DNA of 64,000 nucleotides from the NCBI RefSeq assembly GCF_039862785.1, contig NZ_CP156795.1, forward strand, positions 1,302,001-1,366,000, written 5' to 3'. Under the pieces are notes generated by a model. It was not told the origin of the DNA. It did not search any database and worked only from the letters and a program-made list of their open reading frames with translations. Below, piece after piece: positions 48,394 through 57,264 of the stretch; position 1 is the stretch's first letter, and each line of letters opens with the position of its first letter. The position numbers and the translations under genes were made by a program. This DNA is from Acinetobacter sp. ANC 7912. Its GTDB lineage: Bacteria; Pseudomonadota; Gammaproteobacteria; Pseudomonadales; Moraxellaceae.

Positions 48394-49178
48394 GTAATAA
48401 TCCCCTAATTCATCCAACAGCCATCATTGATGCATCTGCAGTGATCGCACCAGATGTACAGATTGGTCCTTATTGTATCATTGGGCCAAATGTCACGATT
48501 GGTGCTGGTACTAAATTGCATTCGCATGTTGTGGTAGGTGGTTATACACGCATTGGCGAGCATAATGAGATTTTCCAGTTCGCGAGTGTTGGTGAAGTCT
48601 GTCAAGACCTGAAATATGCGGGTGAAGAAACCTGGCTGGAAATTGGCGACTATAACAAGATTCGTGAACATTGCAGTCTGCACCGCGGTACGGTTCAGGA
48701 TCATGGCCTTACCAAGATTGGTAGTCATAACCTGCTCATGGTGAATACGCATATTGCGCATGACTGTATGGTCGGTGATCACAATATCTTTGCCAATAAC
48801 GTCGGTGTAGCAGGTCACGTGCATGTCGGCAATTATGTGGTTGTTGGTGGTAACTCAGGTATCCACCAGTTCTGTAAGATTGATTCTTATAGCATGATCG
48901 GGGGTGCATCCCTGATTCTGAAAGATGTTCCTGCTTACGTGATGGTTTCAGGTAATCCAGCACATGCATTTGCCATGAATGTAGAAGGCATGCGTCGTAA
49001 AGGCTGGTCAAAAAATGTGATCAATGGTCTGCGCGAAGCATTCAAGCTGATTTATAAAGCCGGTTTGACCACGCAGGAAGCGATTGAAAAAATCCGTAAC
49101 GAGATTTTACCAGAAGTGGCTGAAGCTCAGTTGCTGATTGATTCTCTGGAACAGTCGAAACGCGGTATTGTGCGTTAA
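48390..49178 (+). CDS. lpxA: UDP-N-acetylglucosamine acyltransferase LpxA
   Basis: 262 residues from ATG 48390 (ATGA overlap with fabZ). Beta-helix with IHPTAIIDASAVIAPDVQIGPY, catalytic His in NTHIAHDCMVGDHNIFANN, and QFCKIDSYSMIGGASLILKDV, then the helical C-terminus. It starts lipid A synthesis by acylating UDP-GlcNAc. In many relatives lpxB follows; here a terminator and the convergent cpoB gene come next. Confidence 0.96.
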   Translation: MSNNPLIHPTAIIDASAVIAPDVQIGPYCIIGPNVTIGAGTKLHSHVVVGGYTRIGEHNEIFQFASVGEVCQDLKYAGEETWLEIGDYNKIREHCSLHRGTVQDHGLTKIGSHNLLMVNTHIAHDCMVGDHNIFANNVGVAGHVHVGNYVVVGGNSGIHQFCKIDSYSMIGGASLILKDVPAYVMVSGNPAHAFAMNVEGMRRKGWSKNVINGLREAFKLIYKAGLTTQEAIEKIRNEILPEVAEAQLLIDSLEQSKRGIVR

Positions 49179-49192
49179 TAAATTGCCCGTAA

Positions 49193-49224
49193 TAAAAAAA
49201 GACACCCAATGAGGTGTCTTTTTT
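49193..49224. terminator. Bidirectional terminator between lpxA and cpoB
   Basis: AAAAAGACACC caatga GGTGTCTTTTTT; A-run and T-run on the two sides. Confidence 0.88.
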
Positions 49225-49238
49225 ATATCTGAAATATT

Positions 49239-50060
49239 TTATTTAAAGAATTTGGCTTCTTCAGATTGTGGGTAGTTCTTGAGTAAGCGAGATTTGTACT
49301 GTGCTGCCAAAGTTGAATTCTTTTCGACTTCCTGGCTCAAATTATAAAGCTGATATAGCGCCCGTGCAGCTTTGGCCGAGTTGGGATATTGATCAGCTAC
49401 AATTCCATAGTTTTTTTTTGCTTCATTGAAATTAGGTGGATCAATCGAAAGATTAAACTCAGCTAACCAGAAATGAGCATTGCTGATATAAACACTGTTT
49501 GGATTGTGTTTAATGAAGTTTTGCATTGGTGCAATGGCTTTGGCTGCCCCGCCATTTTTATACGCATCTAAGGCAACCGTATAGGCTGCCTTTTCTGCTT
49601 CAGTCGGTTGAGCAGAAGATGCAGAAGTTTGTGTATTTTGGCTTAGCTTGCCGTTGCCTGACCCTGAACTGGGTGCAGTATCCTGTTGATTATCCTGCTC
49701 AGTTGCTTCAGTTTCTTGCGGATCAACTTTTTGTTGCAGTAATTCCAGACGTTGGTCCAGATCGGCATAGCGGTTGGCCAGTTCATTTTTCAGGGTCTGG
49801 ATTTCGTTATCCTGTTCTTCAATCTTGCCACGTAAACTACGAATGTCATTTTCCAGTTGCTGGTTTTTTTGTAGCAATTGCCAGCTCATATTGGTTTGCA
49901 CGGGCACGTCTGCACCAGATGGGAGGGCTGGCGGAGTAGATGCAAGTGCTGGATTGCTACTGCCTTGGCTCAGGCCGCGTGATTCGATCGGAACATTGGC
50001 AAAGAGTGGGGTAGTACAGAGCATGCTCAAGGCGCACAAGATATGCTTTTTCAACATCAT
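49239..50060 (-). CDS. cpoB: Tol-Pal-associated cell division coordinator CpoB (YbgF)
   Basis: 273 residues. Signal peptide (MLKKHILCALSMLCTTPLFANVP), a coiled-coil trimerisation segment at about 55-115 (LLQKNQQLENDIRSLRGKIEEQDNEIQTLKNELAN), a low-complexity Gln/Ser linker, and a TPR domain in the C-terminal ~120 residues (EAKKNYGIVADQYPNSAKAARALYQL). In E. coli it links peptidoglycan synthesis to Tol-Pal constriction. Here it is separate from tol-pal genes and bounded by its own terminator. Confidence 0.88.
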   Translation of the reverse strand: MMLKKHILCALSMLCTTPLFANVPIESRGLSQGSSNPALASTPPALPSGADVPVQTNMSWQLLQKNQQLENDIRSLRGKIEEQDNEIQTLKNELANRYADLDQRLELLQQKVDPQETEATEQDNQQDTAPSSGSGNGKLSQNTQTSASSAQPTEAEKAAYTVALDAYKNGGAAKAIAPMQNFIKHNPNSVYISNAHFWLAEFNLSIDPPNFNEAKKNYGIVADQYPNSAKAARALYQLYNLSQEVEKNSTLAAQYKSRLLKNYPQSEEAKFFK

Positions 50061-50301
50061 CCATTTTCCATGTTGTATTGAGTTAACCGCTGATCAAGAC
50101 GACTAATCAAATAAATTATTTAATATAATGTTTCACATTTAAAACGTCCTTCACGGGAATTGCAACATGCATTTACAAAGTTTGGCGGAGTTTTGACTGG
50201 AAATTTTGTATCCCGCATTTACAGAAAATCCTTAAAGAATCCTACATTGTTTTTAAAATAATCAAATGGATAGCCAAGCCTAGAATTTTAGGTTTTTCGG
50301 C

Positions 50302-50329
50302 TTGCAAGTTTAATAAAAATCTCTATACT
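50302..50329 (+). promoter_or_regulatory. Candidate promoter of ffs
   Basis: -35 TTGCAA (50302-50307), -10 TATACT (50324-50329), 16-bp spacer, ~12 bases before the RNA's first paired base. Confidence 0.6.
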
Positions 50330-50340
50330 CTTTTCTTGCA

Positions 50341-50457
<117 letters not shown>

Positions 50458-50473
50458 TATTATAATAAAAACT

Positions 50474-50905
50474 ATGTACTATCCTTTTACTAGTTTCATC
50501 ACTTTATATTTCAAAATCACACGTAGTATTTTCTATGTGGGTGTTATATTTCTGTCTGTTTTAACTACCTTATTACTCATTCAGTTTCCTACACCAAACA
50601 TTCAAATTTTTATTATTGCATTGTGTGCGGTAATTTGCGTTTTCTCTTTTTTGTATGTGCTTCGATTATGGCATTATCGAATAGAGTTAGAGGAAAATAG
50701 TTTAATCATACATGGGTTTAAAACTACGGTCATACCACTATCGCAAATTGAAAAGATTAATGAGCGTACTGTGAATGGTTTCATGCATATCAATCTTTAT
50801 CTGAAAGGGCGGGATAGACCTCAATTTAAACTGTATGAATATTTAGATTGTTACGATGAACTTCGTGCCTTTTTATTTGCGAACTATCCTTATGCTCCAC
50901 ATTGA
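50474..50905 (+). CDS. Two-helix membrane protein with PH-like domain
   Basis: 143 residues from ATG 50474; the open frame extends back to 50423 only by overlapping the 4.5S RNA, so that start is rejected. Two membrane helices (about 15-35 and 43-62; VGVIFLSVLTTLLLI, IFIIALCAVICVFSFLYVL) are followed by a cytoplasmic domain (RIELEENSLIIHGFKTTVIPLSQIEKINE) like bacterial PH/EH-type membrane proteins. Base composition is A/T-rich compared with neighbours, and transcription could be read-through from ffs. Function unknown. Confidence 0.6.
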   Translation: MYYPFTSFITLYFKITRSIFYVGVIFLSVLTTLLLIQFPTPNIQIFIIALCAVICVFSFLYVLRLWHYRIELEENSLIIHGFKTTVIPLSQIEKINERTVNGFMHINLYLKGRDRPQFKLYEYLDCYDELRAFLFANYPYAPH

Positions 50906-51010
50906 TTGAGCTAATTTGAAAAATCTTTTATTGATAAAACTGACTACCATGTCATGAGTAATACTTAAAATGAAAACTTAGTAGATTATTAAGTCAAATA
51001 TAGATAGCTA

Positions 51011-51628
51011 TTAATCCTCAACTTTACGGCTAATCGCCTTTATAATCGCATCCATTTCAAAACCGCGATACATCAAAAAACGAATCTGCTTGGCTTTTAG
51101 TTTTGGATCTTTAGTAACTTCAGTGCCATATTTTTTTACTTTCAGCTCATAAGCCTGTTGTACCCAGTCAGTTTCCTTCAGTTCTTCACTGATCAGGCTA
51201 CTATCAATCTTTTTACTTTTCAGCTTCATTTTAATCTGATTTGGACCTTTGCCTTTACGTTTCTGGCTGGAAAGAAGTGTTTCAGCCACTCGTTGGTCAC
51301 TTTGATAATTTTCACGAGATAGCTCATCAACAAGAGTTACAACTTCATCCCGATTTTCGGCATAAAGGCAGAGTTTTTCAATCAACTCGGCTTTGGAGTA
51401 TTCCTTGCGGGTCAGAACGGCAAAAGCATAGGAACGTAGGCGAGAGCCAGTTAAGCCAGGTTTGCGTTCTTCTTTTCGATTTCCACCAAACAGGCTTTCT
51501 TCAGAATCAAATTCAGGTAGAGCATCTGCTTGTACAGAAACTGCTGGTTGTGATTCATCTTCAGCATTACCAAATTGCTGCTTGATGGTTTCATAATCCA
51601 GGAGTTTGCTAAACTTTGCGTCTGACAT
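51011..51628 (-). CDS. recX: Regulatory protein RecX
   Basis: 205 residues from ATG 51628 (MSDAKFSKLLDYE). After an acidic ~65-residue extension comes the RecX core of three-helix repeats: LRSYAFAVLTRKEYSKAELIEKL, LSRENYQSDQRVAETLLSSQKRKGKGPNQIKMKLKSK, and KQIRFLMYRGFEMDAIIKAI. RecX binds RecA filaments and limits recombination. It lies ~85 bases downstream of recA on the same strand, with a short hairpin between. Confidence 0.9.
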   Translation of the reverse strand: MSDAKFSKLLDYETIKQQFGNAEDESQPAVSVQADALPEFDSEESLFGGNRKEERKPGLTGSRLRSYAFAVLTRKEYSKAELIEKLCLYAENRDEVVTLVDELSRENYQSDQRVAETLLSSQKRKGKGPNQIKMKLKSKKIDSSLISEELKETDWVQQAYELKVKKYGTEVTKDPKLKAKQIRFLMYRGFEMDAIIKAISRKVED

Positions 51629-51674
51629 GATTGATCCAGTTTTCAATATTTCATTTACACATAGCCATAATAAC

Positions 51675-51697
51675 AAAACGCCCCGTAGGGCGATCTG
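51675..51697 (-). terminator. Hairpin between recA and recX
   Basis: CGCCC/GGGCG five-base stem (51679-51683, 51688-51692), 4-base loop, followed on the minus strand by TTTTGTTATT. A weak intrinsic terminator between the two genes. Confidence 0.55.
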
Positions 51698-51713
51698 TGA
51701 TGACGTTTAAGGA

Positions 51714-52757
51714 TTATGCATCCAGAAAGTCGGCTGGTTCTTCTTCGTCTTTGTCTTCCACTACATTACCAGTAGTCAGAAGCTGTTCACGAATCAGTTT
51801 CTCAATGGTTTGAGCAAGTTCAGGATTCTCTTCGAGGTAGCGAATGGTATTGTTCTTACCTTGACCAATCTTGTCACCTTGATATGAATACCAAGCACCC
51901 GCTTTTTGAACGATCTCTTGTTGTACAGCAAGATCAATCAATTCACCGAGATGGTTGACACCTTTGCCATAAAGGATCTGGAACAGTGCTTCCTTGAACG
52001 GAGGTGCCATTTTGTTTTTCACGACTTTAACTTTAGTTTCTGAACCAATGATTTCGTCGCCTTCTTTTACCTGACCGATACGACGGATGTCTAGACGTAC
52101 AGAAGCGTAAAATTTCAGTGCATTACCACCAGTTGTGGTTTCCGGGCTACCGAACATCACACCAATCTTCATACGGATCTGGTTAATGAAGATCACCATA
52201 CAGTTAGAACGTTTGGCATTACCGGTAATTTTACGCAGCGCCTGGCTCATCAAACGCGCTTGCAGACCCATGTGCGAGTCGCCCATTTCACCTTCGATTT
52301 CGGCACGAGGAGTCAATGCAGCAACAGAGTCGACAACGATCAGATCAATCGCACCTGAACGTACCAACATGTCGGCGATTTCCAGTGCCTGTTCACCATG
52401 GTCTGGCTGGGAAACCAACAAGTTGTCGATATCTACACCGAGTTTACGTGCATATTGAGGATCAAGCGCATGTTCGGCATCGATGAATGCACAGGTACCA
52501 CCAGCTTTCTGACATTGTGCAATTGCTTGCAGAGTCATTGTGGTTTTACCTGAAGATTCAGGACCATAAATTTCGATAATACGGCCTTTAGGTAAACCGC
52601 CAATACCGAGTGCGATATCCAGCGTTAAAGAACCTGTAGATACAGCTTCAACCGCCTGAACGGTATTATCACCAAGACGCATTACTGTGTTTTTACCAAA
52701 TTGCTTTTCAATTTGGCTTAAGGCAGCATTCAGCGCCTTGCTTTTATTCTCATCCAT
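51714..52757 (-). CDS. recA: Recombinase RecA
   Basis: 347 residues. Walker [31 protein letters not shown]1/L2 DNA-binding loops ([42 protein letters not shown]), and acidic C-terminal tail. It pairs homologous DNA and acts as co-protease. No LexA-type CTGT-N8-ACAG box was seen upstream, consistent with the absence of classic LexA in Acinetobacter. The 5' region has an imperfect 16-base palindrome (52783-52798). The ribosome site is GAGG. Confidence 0.97.
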   Translation of the reverse strand: MDENKSKALNAALSQIEKQFGKNTVMRLGDNTVQAVEAVSTGSLTLDIALGIGGLPKGRIIEIYGPESSGKTTMTLQAIAQCQKAGGTCAFIDAEHALDPQYARKLGVDIDNLLVSQPDHGEQALEIADMLVRSGAIDLIVVDSVAALTPRAEIEGEMGDSHMGLQARLMSQALRKITGNAKRSNCMVIFINQIRMKIGVMFGSPETTTGGNALKFYASVRLDIRRIGQVKEGDEIIGSETKVKVVKNKMAPPFKEALFQILYGKGVNHLGELIDLAVQQEIVQKAGAWYSYQGDKIGQGKNNTIRYLEENPELAQTIEKLIREQLLTTGNVVEDKDEEEPADFLDA

Positions 52758-52901
52758 CTTACAACCTCAATACGATGTCACAACTTTAGTACTCAAGTGG
52801 ATGTCTTAAATTAGATCTTGTTCCACAGGTGTATAGTGACAGAATGTTCCCTGATATTCTATAAAAGTCAGTGCATGTGCGACACACTCTGACGCTTGAA
52901 T

Positions 52902-53342
52902 TTAATCATCATTATAAGACCAATAACGGTCAAATTGCTGACTATTTTCATCTCTAAATCTATTGATATCCCGACGGTCTTTTTTACTTGGTCGATGATC
53001 GGGACGTGCAAGATTATGCAGTTTTCTCTGTGATGCAATCAACTCCCGACGTGCAATACTGACTTCGGTTTCTTCATACAGTTTTTGTGCCACAGGCGCA
53101 GGACCACGCACATCTGACAGCTCTTTAACAATCACCGTCTTTTTGTCAATGCCTTGCTGGATGGTAATTTCCATCCCAATCCGGACTTCACGGGAGACTT
53201 TGACACGTTCACCACCAATATGCACTTTACCGCCTTCGATGGCATTTTTGGCAATGGAGCGGGTTTTAAAAAAACGTGCCGCCCATAACCATTTATCTAT
53301 ACGCATGCCTACCGCATCTTCGGGTAAAGACGATTTACGCAT
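52902..53342 (-). CDS. hslR: Heat shock protein 15, S4-domain RNA-binding (HslR)
   Basis: 146 residues. S4 domain at the N-terminus: MRIDKWLWAARFFKTRSIAKNAIEGGKVHIGGERVK, then a basic, Arg/Lys-rich C-terminal half (HNLARPDHRPSKKDRRDINRFRDENS) as in E. coli Hsp15, which rescues stalled 50S subunits carrying peptidyl-tRNA. The ATG overlaps the stop of the HAD gene by 8 bases, so translation is probably coupled. Confidence 0.93.
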   Translation of the reverse strand: MRKSSLPEDAVGMRIDKWLWAARFFKTRSIAKNAIEGGKVHIGGERVKVSREVRIGMEITIQQGIDKKTVIVKELSDVRGPAPVAQKLYEETEVSIARRELIASQRKLHNLARPDHRPSKKDRRDINRFRDENSQQFDRYWSYNDD

Positions 53343-54021
53343 ATTGTTTCTTAACCTCAGACTGATTTAAATAAGGGATTAAGTCTGTTAATTGGTCCAG
53401 CATCGGGTAATTGCAAGTCTCACGGGCAACTTTACTGGAAGAAGGCTGCTTGATGCTAAACAGGTTCTGGATCCCGTATGCTTTGGCGCCATTCAGGACT
53501 TTTTCTGTATCATCAATAAAATAGACTTCTGCTGGATCGAATGGATGAAGTGCCTGAAGACCTTGCCAAAATTCAATAAATTCTTTGGCATGACCGAGGG
53601 TTTCCGAGCTGACAATCACATCGAAATAACCTTTGAGATTTAAATGTTCTAATTTAAAGGCAAGACCTGCACAGTCGGCATTGGTTGCCAGCCAGATCGG
53701 ATAACCATTTTCTTTTAAATAATCCAGTAACTCGAGTGCTTGTGGCCTTAAAGCAACTTTATCTTTATGCTCGATTTGCATAGCAAGTACATCGACTTCG
53801 ACTTTAGATGTCCAGAAGCGCGAAGAGTACCAATTTAGAGTATGATTATGTTCTTGGTAGAACGCATAGAGCGTTGCTCGACTTTGCTCCAGACTGCAAC
53901 CATGCTTTTCAGCATAACGGACGGGAAGCAGGTCATTCCAGATGAAATCATCATAAGCAAGATCAAGTAGGGTACCGTCCATATCAAAAATGACAGGCGG
54001 TTTTTCTGGACAATTCGACAT
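53335..54021 (-). CDS. yrfG: HAD hydrolase, GMP/IMP nucleotidase (YrfG-like)
   Basis: 228 residues from ATG 54021. HAD motif I FDMDGTLLDLAYDDFIWND, motif II WLATNAD, and motif III/IV EVYFIDDTEKVLNGAKAYG. The pairing with hslR is the same as the E. coli yrfG-hslR order. It likely removes phosphate from purine 5'-monophosphates. Its start is only 12 bases from the divergent cysQ start, so its promoter must lie within the cysQ coding sequence. Confidence 0.85.
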   Translation of the reverse strand: MSNCPEKPPVIFDMDGTLLDLAYDDFIWNDLLPVRYAEKHGCSLEQSRATLYAFYQEHNHTLNWYSSRFWTSKVEVDVLAMQIEHKDKVALRPQALELLDYLKENGYPIWLATNADCAGLAFKLEHLNLKGYFDVIVSSETLGHAKEFIEFWQGLQALHPFDPAEVYFIDDTEKVLNGAKAYGIQNLFSIKQPSSSKVARETCNYPMLDQLTDLIPYLNQSEVKKQYA

Positions 54022-54033
54022 ATAAGGTTTTCT

Positions 54034-54885
54034 ATGTTTAAAGCAACAACAGCACCACAAGATCCGATGATTTTGCAGTTTGTGCCCATTTTGACACAAG
54101 CCTGCGAAATTTTGCGAGAAGAATATCAGCAATATTGTTCCGGTGCGGCTTTTGACATTGAAAAGAAAAAGGATGATTCACCGGTCACGCAGGCGGACTA
54201 TCGGGCCAATACCTATTTGACCCAAGCACTAGCTGAAATTTCTGATCTACCGCTATTATCTGAAGAAGGCTCACAAAAGGGGCGGCATGACTGGCCTGAA
54301 TTTTGGCTGCTCGATCCATTAGATGGCACCAAGGAATTTCTACATCAACGTCCGGAATTTACAATTAACCTGAGTCTGGTCAGAGGCAATCTTACTACTT
54401 TTGCTATTTTGGCAATTCCGGCACAACAGCTTGTTTATTTCTGTCCTGAGCAAGGCATGCCATTTAAATACGATATTCAGCAAGATGGCTGGTATGAGTA
54501 TGTACAGTCAGTGCAGGCAGAAACGGTACAGGTCGGTTTAAGCCAAAGCAGCCAGAAAAAACCAAAATATGCTGCTTATCTGGAAAGTCTGGCGAAATTG
54601 ACGGATTTTGATGAGATCAAGGCGGGCAGTGCCTACAAGTTCTGCATGATGCTGGAAGATCGTGTAGATATTTATCCACGTTTCCATCCAACCTGTGAAT
54701 GGGATACCAGTGCTGGGCAATGCCTGATTGAGCGGATTGGCGGTGGACTGGTGGATTTTAAAGGCCGGCCATTTAGCTATAATCAGCGTGAGACCTTATT
54801 AAATGGCGGATTCATTGCCTATAAGACCAAAGATATGCAGAAATTGGCATTTCAGGCCCTCGCAGACATGCAAGACGGTGATTGA
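54034..54885 (+). CDS. cysQ: 3'(2'),5'-bisphosphate nucleotidase CysQ
   Basis: 283 residues. Inositol-monophosphatase fold: LPLLSEEGS (metal Glu), DPLDGTKEFLHQRPEFTINL (the DPxDGT metal motif) and CEWDTSAGQCLIERIGG (WDxxA motif). It hydrolyses PAP, the by-product of sulfate assimilation. AAGG lies six bases before the ATG. Divergent from the HAD gene with almost no intergenic room. Confidence 0.92.
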   Translation: MFKATTAPQDPMILQFVPILTQACEILREEYQQYCSGAAFDIEKKKDDSPVTQADYRANTYLTQALAEISDLPLLSEEGSQKGRHDWPEFWLLDPLDGTKEFLHQRPEFTINLSLVRGNLTTFAILAIPAQQLVYFCPEQGMPFKYDIQQDGWYEYVQSVQAETVQVGLSQSSQKKPKYAAYLESLAKLTDFDEIKAGSAYKFCMMLEDRVDIYPRFHPTCEWDTSAGQCLIERIGGGLVDFKGRPFSYNQRETLLNGGFIAYKTKDMQKLAFQALADMQDGD

Positions 54886-54945
54886 GCTGTTGCCTGTTCA
54901 TGTTATAGTGAGGCAGATTCCGTTGATAGATCAGTTGGCAAGATT

Positions 54946-55695
54946 GTGTCATTAAAACTGCTTCCACCGAGTATGCTCAGTGCAATTGATTTATTGCCTG
55001 ATACCAAGACGCCTGTAACCCTGTTTACGCGTCATTCCCTGCGTGAAGATACTGCTGGTCAGGGTCTGGCTGGCTATGATTTGCAATTGACGCCTCAGGG
55101 CCGTGATCTGGCGCAGCAATGGGGTGCGTATTTGGTGGATCAGACCGATCGCAATATTCAGCATTGTATTTCCAGCCCGATTCAGCGTTGTGTGGATACT
55201 GCGGCGTTGATGATTGAAGGAGCGGATCAAACCAATAAAGCACCGCATACGCATAAAATTGAAATCGTTGAGCAAGGTCTATTGGTCGAACCGGGAAGTT
55301 TTGTGCTGGATATCCAAAAAGCTGGCCCTTATTTCAAAAAACAGGGTGCTTTGGGTTTTATTAACAGTTTTGTGAATAATGCTTTGCCAGGGATGAAACA
55401 CCCGATTCATGGTGTGGTGGATGTGCTGGAGCTAATCTATAACACCCATCCGAAAACGCCGTATGGACTCAGTCTTGCGGTGAGTCATGATACCATTCTC
55501 GCTGCCATGATTGCGGTAATGTCAGGTCATCAGGAAGTCAGCAAAGAAGACTGGCCGAAAATGATGGAAGGACTGTTTGTCTGGTTTGAAGGTGATGTGT
55601 TTGAAGAATCCAAACTGAAATGGATCTGGCGGGGCAAGGTGCATGAACTTGATATTTCTCAGTTCCAGAATTCGGAATTCAAGACTCATAAATAA
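54946..55695 (+). CDS. Histidine phosphatase superfamily protein
   Basis: 249 residues with a GTG start at 54946; ATG 54973 is an alternative. N-terminal catalytic motif TLFTRHSLRE (RH conserved, G replaced by S), SSPIQRCVDTAALM (second Arg) and LAVSHDTILAAMI (catalytic His-Asp) near residue 178 assign it to branch 2-type phosphatases. The acceptor is unknown. It follows cysQ by 60 bases on the same strand and ends at a bidirectional terminator. Confidence 0.82.
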   Translation: MSLKLLPPSMLSAIDLLPDTKTPVTLFTRHSLREDTAGQGLAGYDLQLTPQGRDLAQQWGAYLVDQTDRNIQHCISSPIQRCVDTAALMIEGADQTNKAPHTHKIEIVEQGLLVEPGSFVLDIQKAGPYFKKQGALGFINSFVNNALPGMKHPIHGVVDVLELIYNTHPKTPYGLSLAVSHDTILAAMIAVMSGHQEVSKEDWPKMMEGLFVWFEGDVFEESKLKWIWRGKVHELDISQFQNSEFKTHK

Positions 55696-55697
55696 CA

Positions 55698-55730
55698 TTA
55701 AAGCTCAATCATGATGGTTGAGCTTTTTTA
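55698..55730. terminator. Bidirectional terminator after the histidine phosphatase gene
   Basis: AAGCTCAA and TTGAGCTT (55701-55708, 55718-55725) with inner ATCATGAT and a T-run. Confidence 0.8.
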
Positions 55731-55749
55731 ATTCTATTTATTAATTTTC

Positions 55750-56190
55750 TTAAATTTTAGCTTTGATACGATTTGGATACTGGTTTAGGTCAATGCTGTC
55801 GCCATCATCGTTCAATGGCCAGACAGAGGTATTAACAGGTGTATTCTGTTGATGAATACGGCTGTATTTACCCGCAGCAATTAAGGTTGCGATTGGATGT
55901 TCGGCAATCGTATAGGTTTCAACGATTTGCTGTGGATATTGGGTGCGGGCATAAAACTCAGCTTCACTTTCACCGGTATGTTCTGCAAAAATTCGCTCAA
56001 CTGCGGGTAAGTACACACCATAACTGAGCCATGAATCTACACCTTGGGAAGCCTGAATTTCTGCAGTGCCTTTCATATTTGAAATCACACGACCGAGAAC
56101 GTCTTTTTCACCCTTACTTGTAAAATACTCGATGTACTGCTGTTCTATATTCTGAAATTTTTCTAATGTTGGCAGGAATTTAGTAATCAT
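55750..56190 (-). CDS. Unknown 146-residue cytoplasmic protein
   Basis: No signal peptide or membrane helix. It starts MITKFLPTLEKFQNIEQQY and contains GTAEIQASQGVDSWLSYGVYL and ARTQYPQQIVETYTIAEHPIA. Composition is balanced and codon use is like its neighbours, so it looks like a real gene. I do not recognise the family. It is convergent with the histidine phosphatase gene and shares its terminator. The gap to the next gene (270 bases) is A/T-rich. Confidence 0.6.
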   Translation of the reverse strand: MITKFLPTLEKFQNIEQQYIEYFTSKGEKDVLGRVISNMKGTAEIQASQGVDSWLSYGVYLPAVERIFAEHTGESEAEFYARTQYPQQIVETYTIAEHPIATLIAAGKYSRIHQQNTPVNTSVWPLNDDGDSIDLNQYPNRIKAKI

Positions 56191-56466
56191 ATTTGTTCCC
56201 CAAATAAAGTGATTCTAGAGATATTATGCTTCTGATTTTTAGAATACCATAAAAATTTTATGGGATTTAATTAGCTTTTATGAATTTTTGAGAGTGGTAA
56301 TGAATAGGGAGTTTTCCTAATTTGCAGAGGCCAGAACTGATAATCCGTAAGTCATATAATTATCCAGGCAGGCTTTTTTACATTTCTCTTATGAAAGTGA
56401 AATAGAGTAAGCATGAAAAATCACTATGCTGATAGATAAATCAATATTACAAGTATAGGAATGACT

Positions 56467-56589
56467 ATGAAAATAATCACAATTTTAAGTTTGGTGCTTC
56501 TGGTTGGCTTAACGGCGTGTCAACGTGATACTGATAATGCAGAGCAGGATCAAACCACAACCCCGCATTCTATGGATAAAGATGAATAA
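56467..56589 (+). CDS. 40-residue lipoprotein
   Basis: The ATG at 56467 has AGGA six bases upstream. The peptide begins with a hydrophobic signal (MKIITILSLVLLVGL) and a lipobox LTA|C at residue 18, followed by a 22-residue acidic, Gln/Thr-rich tail ending SMDKDE. This is the form of small entericidin-like or hypothetical lipoproteins. It stands alone between an unknown gene and rpsT. An ATG at 56461 in frame is also possible. Confidence 0.6.
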   Translation: MKIITILSLVLLVGLTACQRDTDNAEQDQTTTPHSMDKDE

Positions 56590-56743
56590 TGCTTAGGGTC
56601 TAACTGAATAAGTGCAATTTTTGTTGATTAAGTCTTTTGAGAGAATAGAAGATGGGTAGGATTTTCATGTAGTTTGAATATTGAAGGAATTTCCATCTGC
56701 ACTTTAAAATATATTTTCAATACAGAAATTTTAAATTTTAGGC

Positions 56744-56773
56744 ACAAAAAAAGCCCCAAAGGGGCTTTTTTTG
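56744..56773 (-). terminator. Intrinsic terminator after rpsT
   Basis: AAAAAAAGCCCC aaa GGGGCTTTTTTT, a strong symmetric terminator. Confidence 0.9.
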
Positions 56774-56781
56774 TTTAGCGA

Positions 56782-57051
56782 TTAGTTAGAAGCTAATGCT
56801 TTAACTTGCGCATTTAAACGGCTCTTATGACGAGCTGCTTTATTTTTATGGATGATACCTTTGTCAGCCATGCGGTCGATTACTGGAACAGCTTTTTTGT
56901 AAGCTTCAGTAGCAACAGCATAGTCGCCAGCAGCAATAGCAGCTACTGTACGTTTAAGATATGTACGAACCATAGAACGCAAGCTTGCGTTGTGTTTGCG
57001 TGCTTTAACGTTTTGACGAGCACGTTTTTTAGCTTGAGCAGAGTTTGCCAC
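56782..57051 (-). CDS. rpsT: Ribosomal protein S20
   Basis: 89 residues of the usual length, very basic, with [27 protein letters not shown], the S20 N-terminal helix, and [43 protein letters not shown]. It binds 16S rRNA helices 6-13 and 44. Single gene with its own terminator; the ~210-base upstream gap is shared with the divergent NAD(P)-binding protein gene. Confidence 0.97.
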   Translation of the reverse strand: MANSAQAKKRARQNVKARKHNASLRSMVRTYLKRTVAAIAAGDYAVATEAYKKAVPVIDRMADKGIIHKNKAARHKSRLNAQVKALASN

Positions 57052-57264
57052 TCGTGCACTCCTTGAAATAGATTGGTCTGGGCGGGCTGAAACTCAACTG
57101 AAAACCACATCAGAAGAACTATCACCAGCCCGTAAACAAGTGCCATATTTTGAGGAAACTGAGGGCTTAAGTCAAGTCTTGACATGCTTTGACAACATTT
57201 TAGTTGCAGAAAAATTCTAAAGAAAACGTTAGATTAGTATTCGAGCAGGGAGATCGTACAAAAA

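Noticed and set aside
52758..52900. LexA/SOS box upstream of recA
   Set aside because: No CTGT-N8-ACAG spacing; consistent with Acinetobacter lacking classic LexA.
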